Part shown: positions 31,588 through 40,281 of the stretch, piece by piece
Layout: each line of letters begins with the position of its first letter
How positions within the stretch are numbered: position 1 is the stretch's first letter
From: Pseudomonas cavernicola
GTDB taxonomy: Bacteria; Pseudomonadota; Gammaproteobacteria; Pseudomonadales; Pseudomonadaceae
DNA length: 64,000 nucleotides
Assembly: GCF_003596405.1 (NCBI RefSeq)
Contig: NZ_QYUR01000001.1
Coordinates: forward strand, 5,001 to 69,000
Direction of reading: 5' to 3'
The notes under the pieces: generated by a model
What the model was told of the DNA's origin: nothing
The model's database searches: none
The model's input: only the letters and a program-made list of their open reading frames with translations
Position numbers and translations under genes: made by a program

Positions 31588-32262
31588 TCACACTTCGTCG
31601 GGGCTGCGCAGGTTGGTAACCTGAATACGCTGTTCGCGGCGCGCATCCTTTTGCGACGGCATGTCGGCGCGATAAACGCCTTGATCACCGACGACCCAGG
31701 AAAGTGGGCGGCGCTCCTGGCCAATCGATTCCTGCAACAGCATCAAGGCTTGCAGAAAGGCTTCGGGGCGTGGAGGGCAGCCAGGTACATAGACGTCCAC
31801 TGGGAGGAATTTATCGACCCCCTGGACTACCGAGTAAATGTCGTACATGCCGCCTGAGTTGGCGCACGAACCCATGGAAATCACCCACTTGGGTTCGAGC
31901 ATCTGCTCATAGAGACGCTGGATGATCGGCGCCATTTTGATGAAGCAGGTACCGGCGATCACCATGAAGTCAGCCTGACGTGGTGATGCACGAATCACTT
32001 CGGCACCAAAGCGGGCGATGTCATGGGGGGCGGTGAAGGCGGTGGTCATCTCCACGTAGCAGCAGGACAGGCCGAAGTTGTACGGCCATAGAGAGTTTTT
32101 ACGCCCCCAGTTGACCGTCGAATTCAGCACGTCCTGCAGTTTGCCCATATAGATGTTGCGGTGGACCTGGCCTTCTAGCGGATCGGGAACTGTCTCCCGC
32201 TCGCCGATCGGATACTGCTCATTAGGCGCATCCGGGTCGATCCTGGTGAGTTTGTATTGCAT
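31588..32262 (-). CDS. nuoB: NADH-quinone oxidoreductase subunit B
   Basis: A 224-residue subunit carrying cluster N2, the last electron donor to quinone. The tandem Cys lie in [14 protein letters not shown] near residues 62-75; the others are in [18 protein letters not shown] and [10 protein letters not shown]. The ATG at 32262 gives the conserved [12 protein letters not shown] start; a TTG six bases upstream is less likely. It follows nuoA after ten bases. Confidence 0.97.
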   Translation of the reverse strand: MQYKLTRIDPDAPNEQYPIGERETVPDPLEGQVHRNIYMGKLQDVLNSTVNWGRKNSLWPYNFGLSCCYVEMTTAFTAPHDIARFGAEVIRASPRQADFMVIAGTCFIKMAPIIQRLYEQMLEPKWVISMGSCANSGGMYDIYSVVQGVDKFLPVDVYVPGCPPRPEAFLQALMLLQESIGQERRPLSWVVGDQGVYRADMPSQKDARREQRIQVTNLRSPDEV

Positions 32263-32272
32263 CGCCAAAGCC

Positions 32273-32689
32273 TCATTGTTTTAGCTTCGCCTGCCGCTTG
32301 CGGCGACCTTCGGGAGCCCAATCGAGCGCCCCGATCCGCCAAAGGTAGACAAGACCTGCCAACAGAATTGCTATAAAAATTGCAGCTTCGATAAAGCCGG
32401 CCCAACCGCTTTCGCGAACGGACACCGACCAGGCGAAGAGAAAGAGGGCTTCAACATCGAAGATCACGAAGAGCATCGCGACCAGATAGAATTTTGCCGA
32501 CAAGCGCAGACGAGCACTGCCAGTAGGGAGCATCCCGGATTCGAAGGGCTCGTTTTTGCTGCGCCCCCAAGCCTTGCTACCAAGCAGGCTGGATACGCCG
32601 AGCATGAAGGCGCACAGGCCTACGACACCCAACAGGAAAATAGCGAAGCCCCAGTTGTGGGACATAGTGACGACAGCTTCAGCAGGCAT
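32273..32689 (-). CDS. nuoA: NADH-quinone oxidoreductase subunit A
   Basis: A 138-residue membrane subunit with three helices. [13 protein letters not shown] is the conserved loop between TM1 and TM2 that lies near the quinone site; [14 protein letters not shown] holds conserved acidic residues within TM2. It is the first gene of the nuo operon and has GGAG upstream of its ATG. Together the 13 genes encode the complete 14-subunit-equivalent Complex I, with NuoC and NuoD fused. Confidence 0.96.
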   Translation of the reverse strand: MPAEAVVTMSHNWGFAIFLLGVVGLCAFMLGVSSLLGSKAWGRSKNEPFESGMLPTGSARLRLSAKFYLVAMLFVIFDVEALFLFAWSVSVRESGWAGFIEAAIFIAILLAGLVYLWRIGALDWAPEGRRKRQAKLKQ

Positions 32690-32778
32690 GCCGGTACTCC
32701 TTAGACAAGGAACGGCGATTTCATTTAAAAAGTGGAAGTTGCCGGTAGCTAATGCTTAGCCTGCAATCTATCCCTCTA

Positions 32779-32808
32779 ATTTTATGCGTGTCTGCCTTAG
32801 TAAGTAAA
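32779..32808 (-). promoter_or_regulatory. Candidate sigma-70 promoter of the nuo operon
   Basis: TTTACT-N18-TAAAAT on the minus strand, 90 bases upstream of nuoA. The non-coding gap 32690-33194 is AT-richer than its surroundings. Beyond this promoter I see only a purine-rich stretch near 32930-32970 and no convincing gene; a 68-codon open frame at 32931-33137 has no protein-like features. Confidence 0.5.
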
Positions 32809-33194
32809 TTTTTCCTTAAAAAAAATTAACTTAGCGGCCAGGTTATGGTCTTTTTGCTCGGCTATAGCCCAGAGATGGCGGGCTTCTGCGGCGGTCTACG
32901 GCCTTAGTCGTACATTCACGAGCTATGGGCTTATGAGGAGGAGATTTCATGAGGATGATATTCATTATTATTTATAGGCTTCCGGTCTTGCTGCAAATCT
33001 CGAGTTACCGACTTGTATCCGCGTTGCAAATAGATGTTCCGGCTCGGTGCTGAGCCTCTACCCCTAATCAATGTTGCGGTAAAACTACCGTGTGGCCAGC
33101 CATCCGGGGGATGGTGTGACGTTTCCTTCTGTCGCATTCAAAGGAATGGCTGGGCTGCATAGTTGCTGCCTTCCGTGTGAGTGAGAGGTGCGAC

Positions 33195-33687
33195 TTAGCG
33201 TTTCTTGCTCACCCAGGCCCAGACCATTTCACACTGGATAGGTTGGATACCAGTTTCGTCGGTAACGCTGACGGCTACCGTCACTTCGCCTTTGTCCTGG
33301 GTGCGGATAGCCTGGATTTGCTCCGAACTAAGACTGGCAATGGCCTGCAGGGCACCGCTGGCGCGCTTTTGGTAGTCGACCTCTGTAGGAGCGGATTTAT
33401 CCGCGAACAAGAGCGACTCGGTGCTGCCCCATCGCGAATAAATTCGCTCCTACACTCAGTAATGCCATAGCCGCCGCGTGCACGCCTTTGATGTGGTTTT
33501 GTACCTTGCGCTGGTTGGTGATGCTCATGACTGCGCGAGTCTGAGTCAGTTCATGTACACGTATCTTGGCGGTGCCGGCGAATTTCACTTGCGAGCCGAA
33601 CACCAAGGACAGTGCTGGACTGTGCAGGATCTTGGGGAGCTTGTAGATGGTTGCGACGACGCGACTCAACCGGTTGGTGGCGGGCAT
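33195..33687 (-). pseudogene. DUF4442-like hot-dog thioesterase gene interrupted by a REP-like repeat
   Basis: The 5' part (33687 to about 33457) encodes 77 residues of a YiiD/DUF4442-like hot-dog protein (MPATNRLSRVVATIYKLPKI ... NHIKGVHAAAMALL). The 3' part (about 33377-33195) encodes its final 61 residues (VDYQKRASGALQAIASLSSE ... PIQCEMVWAWVSKKR). Between them lies the 71-bp inverted repeat 33384-33454. It puts the two parts in different frames and seems to have replaced about 25 codons, judged from remembered relatives. Function before disruption is probably acyl-CoA thioesterase or an uncharacterised relative. The lesion makes a full product impossible unless this is an assembly fault. 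Confidence 0.8.
33384..33454. repeat. REP-like inverted repeat inside the thioesterase gene
   Basis: TGTAGGAGCGGATTTATCCG at one end and CGAATAAATTCGCTCCTACA at the other. The form (GTAGGAGCGNATTTATTCGCG pairs) is a familiar Pseudomonas REP/BIME-type sequence. Length 71 bp. Confidence 0.9.
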
Positions 33688-33797
33688 TGCGGGCTCTGTT
33701 GAGATGGTCGAAGTGTAACTGGCGGCGAATCTGTCACAGGAAAAAGTGACCGGCCAGGGCTGGCCGGTCACGCGTATTTGGCATTTCGGCCAGTCTG

Positions 33798-35798
33798 TTA
33801 GAGCAGGCGGCGATTGTCCTCGCGGGTGATGATTACCGTCGCAGAACGTGGTCGTTTGCCTGGGCCGTCCGGCCAGGTGCCGAGCAAGTTGCTGGCGGTC
33901 GAGCCTTCACCTGGGTGCTGGATGTTGATGAACAGCGTGCGAAAGTCCGGAGTGGCGGCGATGCCGGTCACCTCGGCGCCCTGCGGGCCGACCAGAAAGC
34001 GTTTCATCTCCCCGGTTTTTGGGTCGGCCACCAGCATCTGGTTGTTGCCGAACGGTCCGGTGCTCAACTGGCTGCCGCTCATATCGGTCTGAATCCACAA
34101 CCGGCCTTCGTCGTCAAACCAGAGTCCGTCCGGGCTGGCGAGGATGTTCGAGGCATCCAGCGGCGCGCCGTTCGGAGCGCGGCTGTTCGTTTCCGGGCCA
34201 GCGAGGAGGAACAGGCTCCAGGTGAAGCGGGTGCCGGCGTGGCCGCGGCCTTGTTCGTTCCAGCGGATGATATGGCCGTAGGCGTTGGCGGGGCGCGGGT
34301 TGGCGGCGTCGGGGGTGGTGCGCGAGCTGTTGTTGGTCAGGGTGAAGTAGACCTCGCCGGTATCCGGATGCACGGCACCCCATTCCGGGCGGTCCATCTT
34401 GGTAGCGCCGACGATATCGGCGGCCAGACGGGTGTTGATCAAGACTTCTCCCTGGTCGGCGAAACTCACGCCGGCGCTGGCGCAGGCGGCCTGGAAGGAG
34501 GCATCGGCGATATCCAACGGCAGCCATTCGCCGCTGCTATCGGCGTTGAAGCGCGCCACATAGAGCGTGCCCTCATCCAGCAGGCGGCCATCGCTGCGGC
34601 CGGGGCGGTATTTGTCGCGGCTGACGTACTTGTAGATGTATTCGTTCTGCGAGTCGTCGCCGGAATAGCAGACCACGCGTTTACCGGGTTTTACCGGTGC
34701 GAAGATCAGGCCTTCGTGGGCGAAACGGCCAAGGGCGGTGCGTTTGACGGGCACGGAGTCCGGGTCGAAGGGGTCTATCTCGACGATCCAGCCGAAGTGA
34801 TTGGGCTCATTGCGATAATCGCCACTGGCATCGGCGGCCTTGCGGGTCGCATCGAAGCGCTCGAACTCATCACCTGGCAAGGTATCCCAGCCGAAGCGGC
34901 TGGTACTGCGCAGGCCATAGCGCTTCAGCTCGCGGGGTAGTTCGGCATCGCGGGTGGCGAAGTAGCCGGCCCAGTTCTCCTCGCAGGTCAGGTAGGTGCC
35001 CCATGGCGTGAAGCCATTCGAACAGTTGTTCTGGGTGCCGCGGGTGGCTTTGCCTTCGGGGCTGTAGCGGGTGCGCAGCAGGGCATGGCCGCCAGCAGGG
35101 CCGCGGATCTGCATCGGCGTGGCGGCGGTAATGCGGCGGTTGCGCGCGCTGGGCAGGACTTCCCAGTCGCCGCGTACATTGCGCCGAATTTCTACGACCG
35201 AAACGCCATGGGCGTTGATTTCCTTGCGAACTTCCTCGGCGCTGACCCGCTTGCCGTTCACGCTGGTTGGGCCATTGGGGTGCAGCAGCGGCGCGTCGAT
35301 GTATTCGTGGTTGAGGACCAACAGACCGTGGTCGCTCTTGTGACCGCTGCCGCGCTGAGCGTCTATCGGGAAGAAGTGCATGCCGTCGTGGTGCATGCCG
35401 ATTTGTTCCGCCTGGTCTTGGGCGCTGTTACTGGCGTCATCGAGAAACGCTGGGTAGCGGCCGGTAATTGGCGTGCCCCAGGGGATAAAAGGGGTGGCCC
35501 TGTAACCCGCGGGCACCGTGATGCTGTCGGCGCGGCTAATGGCCACGGGGGTAAAGGGCAGGCGCGTGCGCGGCTTGAAGGGAAAACCTAAAGCTTTGCT
35601 GGATTGTTCGGCAGCCTGCGTGGTGCCGGGAAGGCTGACTCCGAGGAAAGCTAGAGCGCCGAGCGCTGCGCCGCCTGCGAGCACCTGGCGACGGCCGAGG
35701 TCTGCGATCAGCTCGTTGATATGTGGGTTGCTGGAGTGGTTGCTGGGTAGCTCATCACCGCTACCAAACAGCGCGGTGTCTTTGTTGTCAGGGTTCAA
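33798..35798 (-). CDS. phoX: PhoX-family (DUF839) secreted alkaline phosphatase
   Basis: A 666-residue exported protein. A twin-arginine signal (LGRRQVLAGGAALGALAFLG) starts near residue 35, so it is predicted to leave the cytoplasm folded through Tat. The body matches PhoX/DUF839: NNCSNGFTPWGTYLTCEENW with the Cys and Glu ligands of the Fe-Ca centre, and late blocks SPDGLWFDDEGRLWIQTD and TPDFRTLFINIQHPGE. PhoX enzymes release phosphate from phosphoesters. The start is taken as TTG at 35798, because GAGGAG lies seven bases upstream and family members begin NxDNKD; the open frame extends 32 codons further without support. A Pho-box-like site lies upstream. Confidence 0.86.
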   Translation of the reverse strand: MNPDNKDTALFGSGDELPSNHSSNPHINELIADLGRRQVLAGGAALGALAFLGVSLPGTTQAAEQSSKALGFPFKPRTRLPFTPVAISRADSITVPAGYRATPFIPWGTPITGRYPAFLDDASNSAQDQAEQIGMHHDGMHFFPIDAQRGSGHKSDHGLLVLNHEYIDAPLLHPNGPTSVNGKRVSAEEVRKEINAHGVSVVEIRRNVRGDWEVLPSARNRRITAATPMQIRGPAGGHALLRTRYSPEGKATRGTQNNCSNGFTPWGTYLTCEENWAGYFATRDAELPRELKRYGLRSTSRFGWDTLPGDEFERFDATRKAADASGDYRNEPNHFGWIVEIDPFDPDSVPVKRTALGRFAHEGLIFAPVKPGKRVVCYSGDDSQNEYIYKYVSRDKYRPGRSDGRLLDEGTLYVARFNADSSGEWLPLDIADASFQAACASAGVSFADQGEVLINTRLAADIVGATKMDRPEWGAVHPDTGEVYFTLTNNSSRTTPDAANPRPANAYGHIIRWNEQGRGHAGTRFTWSLFLLAGPETNSRAPNGAPLDASNILASPDGLWFDDEGRLWIQTDMSGSQLSTGPFGNNQMLVADPKTGEMKRFLVGPQGAEVTGIAATPDFRTLFINIQHPGEGSTASNLLGTWPDGPGKRPRSATVIITREDNRRLL

Positions 35799-35833
35799 GA
35801 TTGGGCTCCTCAGGGCAAGTTGACGGAGCCTTG

Positions 35834-35867
35834 ACACTAACGAGGTAAAACGACGAAGTAATGACAG
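35834..35867 (-). promoter_or_regulatory. Pho-box-like promoter of phoX
   Basis: On the minus strand CTGTCAT-TACT-TCGTCGT (35850-35867): a perfect Pho half-site and a 4/7 second half. TAGTGT follows ten bases downstream (35834-35839) as a -10, the spacing seen at PhoB-activated promoters. The rest of the gap 35868-36041 shows nothing recognisable. Confidence 0.5.
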
Positions 35868-36041
35868 TGGTTGTGCGGTTTTGCACAAAAACAAAAAGCC
35901 GCGCGAAGGCAGGGTTTCTGATCAGGCTGGTAACTATTTCTGAGTCAAGCCGATTAGCGTGGCCGCTCATGGTGAATCAGTCGTCCTGGCAGGCCTCCAC
36001 AAACAAGCCTCTAAGTCGTGGTCATGAGTCATCAGGCACAA

Positions 36042-36070
36042 AAAAGGCGAGCCGAAGCTCGCCTTTTTCT
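36042..36070 (-). terminator. Terminator of aceA
   Basis: AAAAAAGGCGAGC-CGAA-GCTCGCCTTTTT: a stable stem with a CGAA loop and A/T tails on both strands, 53 bases past the aceA stop. It may act in both directions. Confidence 0.9.
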
Positions 36071-36122
36071 AACACCTTAAGCCGAAGCCTAATGAATCAA
36101 TCCAAGCCAACTCTAAGAAGAA

Positions 36123-37718
36123 TTAGTGGAATTGGTTCATGGTGTTGTCTTTACCGCTGGCCTTCAGGGCAGCTTCGCCGGCGAAGTACTCTTTGTGGTT
36201 GTCGCCCAGGTCGGAACCAGCCATGTTCTGGTGCTTCACGCAAGCGATGCCCTGACGCAGTTCTTGACGTTGAACGCCTTTCACGTAGGCCAGCATGCCC
36301 TGGTCTGCGAAATACCCTTTGGCCAGGTTGTCGGTGGACAGCGCGGCGGTGTGGTAGGTCGGCAGAGTGATCAGGTGGTGGAAGATGCCCGCTTCGCGGG
36401 AACCATCACGCTGGAAGGTACGGATCTTCTCGTCAGCCACTTGAGCCAGTTCGGTTTCGTCGTAGTCGACGCTCATCAGCTTGGCGCGGTCGTAGGCGGA
36501 AACGTCTTTGCCTTCGGCTGCGAACGCATCGAACACTTGCTGACGGAAGTTCAGGGTCCAGTTGAAGGACGGGCTGTTGTTGTAAACCAGCTTGGCGTTC
36601 GGAATGACTTCGCGGATGCGGTTAACCATGGCGGCGATCTGGCCAACGTGCGGCTTCTCGGTTTCGATCCACAGCAGGTCGGCACCGTTCTGCAGCGAGG
36701 TGATGCAGTCCAGTACGCAGCGGTCTTCGCCAGTGCCAGCGCGGAACTGGAACAGGTTGGAAGGCAGACGCTTCGGACGCAGCAGCTTGCCGCCACGGTT
36801 GATCACCACGTCGCCGTTGCCCAGGTCGGCAGCGGAAACTTCTTCGCAATCCAGGAAGGAGTTGTACTGGTCGCCCAGGTCGCCCGGTTGCTTGGTCACA
36901 GCGATTTGCTTGGTCAGACCGGCGCCCAGGGAATCGGTACGAGCAACGATTACGCCGTCGTCAACACCCAGTTCCAGGAACGCGTAGCGAACAGCGTTGA
37001 TCTTGGCCAGGAAGTCTTCGTGCGGAACGGTTACTTTGCCGTCTTGGTGGCCGCACTGCTTCTCGTCGGAAACCTGGTTTTCGATCTGGATGCAGCAAGC
37101 ACCGGCTTCGATCATTTTCTTGGCCAGCAGATAGGTGGCTTCCGGGTTACCGAAGCCAGCGTCGATGTCGGCGATGATCGGTACTACGTGAGTTTCGTAG
37201 TTGTCGACTTTGGCCTGGATCTCAGCGGCTTTGGCGGCGTCGCCAGCAGCGCGGGCTGCGTCCAGATCGGTGAACAGCAGGTCCAGCTCGCGAGCGTCTG
37301 CTTGACGCAGGAAGGTGTACAGCTCTTCGATCAGGCCGGAAACGGCTGTTTTCTCGTGCATGGACTGGTCGGGCAGCGGGCCGAAGTCGGAACGCAGCGC
37401 GGCAACCATCCAGCCGGACAGGTAGAGGTAGCGCTTGTCGGTGGTCTTCAGGTGCTTCTTGATGGAGATCATCTTCTGCTGACCGATGAAACCATGCCAG
37501 CAGCCCAGGGACTGGGTGTACACAGACGTGTCGGCATCGTACTCAGCCATGTCTTTGCGCATGATGGCTGCAGTGTACTTGGCGATATCCAGACCGGTTT
37601 TGAAGCGGTTCTGAGCGCGCATACGGGCGACAGACTCAGGGTTGATAGCGCTCCAGCTGCTGCCTGCGACTTCTTTCAGGGCGGCAACTGCTTTGATGTC
37701 GTTTTGATAAGCTGACAT
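36123..37718 (-). CDS. aceA: Isocitrate lyase
   Basis: A 531-residue enzyme that cleaves isocitrate to glyoxylate and succinate, the first step of the glyoxylate shunt used on acetate and fatty acids. The catalytic Cys lies in EKQCGHQDGKV (KQCGH in place of the usual KKCGH, as in the long Pseudomonas isoform) near residue 222. Mg/substrate residues occur in IADIDAGFGN, and NSPSFNWTLNF lies near 395. The ATG at 37718 gives MSAYQNDIKAVAALKE; a 17-codon upstream extension is unsupported. It is monocistronic, with its own terminator and a leader region of more than 440 bases. Confidence 0.96.
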   Translation of the reverse strand: MSAYQNDIKAVAALKEVAGSSWSAINPESVARMRAQNRFKTGLDIAKYTAAIMRKDMAEYDADTSVYTQSLGCWHGFIGQQKMISIKKHLKTTDKRYLYLSGWMVAALRSDFGPLPDQSMHEKTAVSGLIEELYTFLRQADARELDLLFTDLDAARAAGDAAKAAEIQAKVDNYETHVVPIIADIDAGFGNPEATYLLAKKMIEAGACCIQIENQVSDEKQCGHQDGKVTVPHEDFLAKINAVRYAFLELGVDDGVIVARTDSLGAGLTKQIAVTKQPGDLGDQYNSFLDCEEVSAADLGNGDVVINRGGKLLRPKRLPSNLFQFRAGTGEDRCVLDCITSLQNGADLLWIETEKPHVGQIAAMVNRIREVIPNAKLVYNNSPSFNWTLNFRQQVFDAFAAEGKDVSAYDRAKLMSVDYDETELAQVADEKIRTFQRDGSREAGIFHHLITLPTYHTAALSTDNLAKGYFADQGMLAYVKGVQRQELRQGIACVKHQNMAGSDLGDNHKEYFAGEAALKASGKDNTMNQFH

Positions 37719-38167
37719 GGTCAATCCTTCAAAGTTGATGATTGCTTGAGCACGAAACTTCCCGTCCAAAACCTAACTGCAGAAAAGTTTTGTCGCGGGC
37801 GGTATAACCGCAGGCGCCGAAATGTCGACGGAGACGAGATTGAAACCAAGGAGGGGGATGAAGAGACGAACAGTTCGATGACGACAGCTGCTGTGGATGA
37901 CCGAAGTCACTTGACGCTTACCGGCTCGTGGATGCCGTTGGGCGACTCAGTAGGCTGAATCTGTCTATCTGGCTGATACGCTAAAACGCTTCCCCGTCCC
38001 TCAGGACAACTTCGTTCCAGTCGCAATCTCGTCGAACTGCCTTGTGAGCGGTAAAACACGGATCGGATCTACGGTAAGTAGAGCTCGGTCCGGAGGCCCA
38101 TGCCAGGGCCCCTGATTAGCGGGAGCAGGGCAATAATGCCCTCCGCAAACAGCTTCGTCAAACGTTT

Positions 38168-38193
38168 TGTAGTGGTTTTTTTTCACTACTACA
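38168..38193. promoter_or_regulatory. TGTAGT...ACTACA palindromic site upstream of aceA
   Basis: TGTAGTGG, a run of eight T, then CACTACTACA: an imperfect palindrome whose half-sites equal those at the icd promoter, but with a wider spacer. A TGTAGT/ACTACA operator is, as I recall it, bound by RccR, which controls aceA in pseudomonads. It is about 450 bases upstream of aceA. The remaining gap 37719-38167 has no gene I can support. Confidence 0.45.
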
Positions 38194-38235
38194 TAATTGC
38201 CAAAGGGTGACTGTGCAGTCAGGCGCAGGGCATCA

Positions 38236-39045
38236 CTAATCCATCGTCTCGACCTTCAGCCGTAGCGTCATGTCTTCGCGACCCTGGGTCGAGCGATGTT
38301 GTAGAAACTCGCGTTGATCAGCCTGTGAGTCCTCGTTGACGCCGCCAATGGTTATCCATTCGCCGAGGCGGCCGGTGACCCGGGTATCGGTGCTTTGCAC
38401 GTTGATCGCGCCAGGCTGGGTTTGGCTGAGGCGGTCATTGTTGTTGCTGATGCTGACATGCACCAGATCACCGGTAAGGCTGGCGGTGACGTAAAAGCCA
38501 CGGGTGACATCGCGGTATTCGGTGTTGTTGTAGACGCCCCCGTAAGGGTCGGTAGTGGTGGTGGTCAGCGGTACGCTTTGGCCGACCTGAATCAGCGCCG
38601 GATAGCCCTCGGTGGTCTGTACCTGCTGGGTGCCGCCGCCACGGCTCGCGGTGCTGCGGCGAATGATGCGCACCTGGTCGCGGCCGTTGATTTCGCCTTC
38701 GCCGGCCTGGATGTCCACACCGCCGGCGCTGGCTGAGCCATTTACGGAGTATCCGCGGTCATTCTGGTAGTTCGACTCGCTGGTATCGACGCTGATAAGC
38801 AGCCGTCTGGGCTGGGTGTCCAATTGCTCGAGCAGGTCACGCACCTCCTGGATCTTCGTCGCTGGCGCGTTGACAACTAATTGGTTGCCATAGGTGCTGA
38901 CCCGGCCCTCATTGCCGAGTACCGACTGCACTACGGACAAAACCTCTTCGGCGGTGCGGTAGTTCAGCGCAATGACCTCGGTCGCGGCCAGCAGCGGCAG
39001 GCTGAAGACAAGCAGCAGGGCGGCGAGTAGGGTGCGTGGGGTCAT
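38236..39045 (-). CDS. Secretin N-domain-like exported protein
   Basis: A 269-residue protein. A signal peptide (TLLAALLLVFSLPLLAATEV) is followed by a secretin N-type (NolW/N0-like) domain: IALNYRTAEEVLSVVQSVLG and LVVNAPATKIQEVRDLLEQL. Then comes a Ser/Gly/Asn-rich middle and a beta-rich C-terminus (GEWITIGGVNEDSQADQ, ending MTLRLKVETMD) like the start of a secretin barrel, but far too short for a pore. It does not look truncated by mutation. Function unknown; PAO1 PA2633 is the positional counterpart. Its ATG overlaps the stop of the next upstream gene by four bases, so the two are coupled. Confidence 0.75.
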   Translation of the reverse strand: MTPRTLLAALLLVFSLPLLAATEVIALNYRTAEEVLSVVQSVLGNEGRVSTYGNQLVVNAPATKIQEVRDLLEQLDTQPRRLLISVDTSESNYQNDRGYSVNGSASAGGVDIQAGEGEINGRDQVRIIRRSTASRGGGTQQVQTTEGYPALIQVGQSVPLTTTTTDPYGGVYNNTEYRDVTRGFYVTASLTGDLVHVSISNNNDRLSQTQPGAINVQSTDTRVTGRLGEWITIGGVNEDSQADQREFLQHRSTQGREDMTLRLKVETMD

Positions 39046-39680
39046 AACAGAAAGCTCCGCAGATCGGGGTCGGTGATGCTGGTGTCCCAGGCTTGGTCGA
39101 ACTGCGTTTGGCGCAAGCGGACGCGAGCAGGGTCATGGTAGAGAGCGTAGCCAGCGTATTGGTCGAGTTCCGGGCGCAGTAGCAGGCCGTTGCCGTCAGC
39201 CAGCAGGAAGGCGATCTCTTCGCTTGGGTAGCTCGGGTGTAGCTTGCGGATCTGCAGGTTGCTGGGTAACCGACGCGCAAGTTGCAGCAAGCGGTGGCCT
39301 TCTTTCACTGCGCGAGTAGGGTCGCGCAAAAGGATGCGCAGACGGTTTTTCGGATGAGCCAGGAGGAAGTGTGTGCAGGCTTCCTGAACGCTGCTGTGGT
39401 GATAGAGCCAGGGTTCGAGATCAGCACTGTAGAGGCACAGCCTGCGCTGGGCCTGCTGTAATAGCGCCAGGGCATGGGCGCGGGCATCTGCCGGCTGGCT
39501 AAAACGCTCCATTGGCTGGTGGCTGCCAAGGATGAAGGGGGCAGGCTCCCTGCGTTCGGCTTCAGGCAGCGCTGTTTGCGGGTTATGCACAGTAAAACGC
39601 CCCGGTGACTGGAATTCGATGGCCGGCAGCTCTACTGGTTCGGCGTCGTTTTCAAGTGACGGGGCGTTTTCGTCGTTCAT
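39042..39680 (-). CDS. PLD-like (DUF7931-type) cytoplasmic protein
   Basis: A 212-residue protein with no signal peptide. The N-terminal 45 residues are acidic and low-complexity. From about 65 it resembles half of a phospholipase-D fold (ALALLQQAQRRLCLYSADLE ... NRLRILLRDPTRAVKEGHRL ... EEIAFLLADGNGLLLRPE) but has no HKD catalytic motif, so catalysis is unlikely. Function unknown; PA2632 is the positional equivalent. Coupled to the downstream secretin-like gene through a four-base overlap. Confidence 0.7.
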   Translation of the reverse strand: MNDENAPSLENDAEPVELPAIEFQSPGRFTVHNPQTALPEAERREPAPFILGSHQPMERFSQPADARAHALALLQQAQRRLCLYSADLEPWLYHHSSVQEACTHFLLAHPKNRLRILLRDPTRAVKEGHRLLQLARRLPSNLQIRKLHPSYPSEEIAFLLADGNGLLLRPELDQYAGYALYHDPARVRLRQTQFDQAWDTSITDPDLRSFLL

Positions 39681-39840
39681 CGTGACCTCTAGGAGCCTGT
39701 CTGGCTTAGGGCTACCCTACTGCGAAAGCCTGGATATTGGCTGTTTTTCCCACTCAAGCTCGTTAAATAGAATGACTATTCGCCTCACCTGAGTGAAACA
39801 AACATCTCAATCCCAGACTTTCTCGCTACGGGCGCCAAAG

Positions 39841-40281
39841 TCAGACAGGCTCCTGGCTGCTGTGGCGCACCATGTCCACATGGGGAATGCCGGCGTCGAG
39901 AAATTCGCCGCTGACAATGGTAAAGCCTAGGCGTTCATAGAAGGGTGAGGCATGTACTTGGGCGCTGAGCATTTGCTGTTTCAAGCCGCAGCGCTCGGCT
40001 TCGGCAATCACTGCATTCATCAACGCATCGCCAACCTTCAAGCCGCGCCAGTCTTTCAGGACTGAAACTCGGCCGATGTGGCCGTCCGGTAGCAAGCGGG
40101 CCGCGCCTATTGCATAGTCGCCATCCAGTGCCAGAAAGTGCACGGCGCTGGCGTCTTCGGCATCCCATTCGAGTTCCGGTGGTACGGCTTGTTCAGCGAT
40201 AAACACCGTTTCACGAATACGGCGTAAATCGGCTTTGTCCTTCTGCCAGTCGGCAATACGCACGTGGATTTGGCTACTCAT
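39841..40281 (-). CDS. GNAT-family N-acetyltransferase
   Basis: A 146-residue acetyltransferase. The acetyl-CoA binding motif (IGRVSVLKDWRGLKVGDALM) lies near residues 75-94, and the C-terminal SPFYERLGFTIVSGEFLDAG with IPHVDM is typical of the ElaA-like branch. Substrate unknown. The ATG at 40281 overlaps the end of roxA by eight bases. A 160-base non-coding gap follows, up to 39840, without a clear terminator. Confidence 0.88.
   Translation of the reverse strand: MSSQIHVRIADWQKDKADLRRIRETVFIAEQAVPPELEWDAEDASAVHFLALDGDYAIGAARLLPDGHIGRVSVLKDWRGLKVGDALMNAVIAEAERCGLKQQMLSAQVHASPFYERLGFTIVSGEFLDAGIPHVDMVRHSSQEPV

Noticed and set aside
32931..33137. 68-codon open frame on the minus strand upstream of nuoA
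   Set aside because: No hydrophobic core, signal peptide or family resemblance; low-complexity ends and unusual composition. Probably chance.
36126..37715. 529-codon open frame antisense to aceA
   Set aside because: The mirror of a highly expressed, strongly codon-biased gene; no independent coding signal.
38001..38186. 61-codon open frame in the aceA upstream region
   Set aside because: It begins inside the palindromic operator and has no protein-like pattern; more likely non-coding leader.
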